From contig NC_062996.1 in the NCBI RefSeq assembly GCF_023078275.1, positions 9,734,001 through 9,798,000 of the forward strand: 64,000 nucleotides of DNA. The letters run 5' to 3'. The notes beneath the pieces were generated by a model. The model was not told the origin of the DNA and did no database searches. It worked only from the letters and a program-made list of their open reading frames with translations. This DNA is from Leguminivora glycinivorella. Its lineage: Eukaryota > Arthropoda > Insecta > Lepidoptera > Tortricidae. Position numbers and translations under genes: made by a program. Positions 63,431-64,000 of the stretch are shown here, one piece after another (position 1 is the first letter of the stretch; every line of letters starts with the position of its first letter).

Positions 63431-64000
63431 TCTACGACCAAGCACTTACTTTGAAAGAAAATTATAAGTTCAACAAATACCTACTTTCAGTCATCTTAGT
63501 TATCTAGTGGACCGCCTACCATTTTGAATATGCAGTTTGAGTGCAAACATGAAAATAAAACTGTCTATGGTATGGTTCTCTGAATCCTGGCCACTAAGAC
63601 GAATCGAGCCGCGTCGAATCGAGTTCTCATACATTTTCAGAATGCGATTCGACGCGTCGCCAATGAACGCAGCAGAAAACGAACGAGACTCGACTCTGCG
63701 AATGCCAGGCTTTATCTGACATTCTAAGGTTGGCAACAATGTATTTCATACAATATTTTAATTTTCTACGATGAAGTGAGTGGTTTGTTAAGTTGGTAGC
63801 AATGTATTACAGAACTTTAACAGCTATAACGTGCTACTGCTACAAAATGTTTTCAGGGTATATATAGACTAGATAGACTTGCCCGACACCTTTTATGTAG
63901 GATTTTAAAGTTCTATGCACGACCTTGTAACTCACGAATAACAGTACGGGAGTAGAAAAAAAGTTTTAAATATCTATGCACGACCCTGTAAATGACGAAT
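63431..64000. other. No recognisable feature
   Basis: AT-rich with a short GACGCG-rich patch (63600-63700). No convincing gene or repeat boundary. Confidence 0.4.

Overview
The window is nuclear DNA of an insect, almost certainly a moth or butterfly (Lepidoptera). The reasons are intron-split genes with GT..AG junctions, an AT-rich background, and a dense mix of tRNA-derived SINEs, RTE-, CR1- and Jockey-like LINE fragments, Helitrons with A|TC..CTAG|T ends, and a BEL/Pao retrotransposon. The species cannot be fixed from sequence alone.

Three host genes are supported. (1) Bases 1-129 are the last 42 codons of an unidentified plus-strand gene that enters from the left. (2) From 1257 to 24484 (+) lies a complete 12-exon gene for a DPY19-type protein C-mannosyltransferase, a multi-pass ER enzyme that mannosylates tryptophans. 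The exons join in frame to 723 residues. (3) From 38177 down to 26813 (-) lie eight exons of a clip-less, ModSP/HP14-like S1 serine protease. They give 1022 residues plus an N-terminus not found here. The protease core, with an intact His-Asp-Ser triad, is set between low-complexity tandem-repeat regions. Relatives of this family start the Toll and prophenoloxidase cascades in haemolymph.

Layout: 1-1.25 kb, end of the upstream gene and the shared intergenic region. 1.25-24.5 kb, DPY19 with TE-loaded introns: a 1.9-kb TA-flanked element, a 3.3-kb foldback element with inverted satellite arms, a 1-kb long-inverted-repeat element, a LINE ORF1-like gene, a CAT microsatellite, six extra partial copies of exon 9, and degraded reverse-transcriptase fragments. 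24.5-26.8 kb, LINE and MITE debris. 26.8-38.2 kb, the protease gene with MITEs, a solo LTR, LINE pieces and diverged partial copies of two of its own exons. 38.6-45.4 kb, a near-intact 6.7-kb BEL/Pao element with a 1774-codon ORF and LTRs that differ at one base. 45.4-64 kb, repeat-only DNA, including a 3.6-kb satellite of about 36 GC-hairpin units, a triple-nested insertion (SINE, then LINE, then hAT-like) and a 2.56-kb element with a TTA target duplication. I see no host gene there.

The two host genes are not functionally linked as far as the sequence shows. The main themes are repeated fragmentation and duplication of exon pieces inside introns, and TE ends lying within about 15-40 bases of DPY19 splice acceptors.
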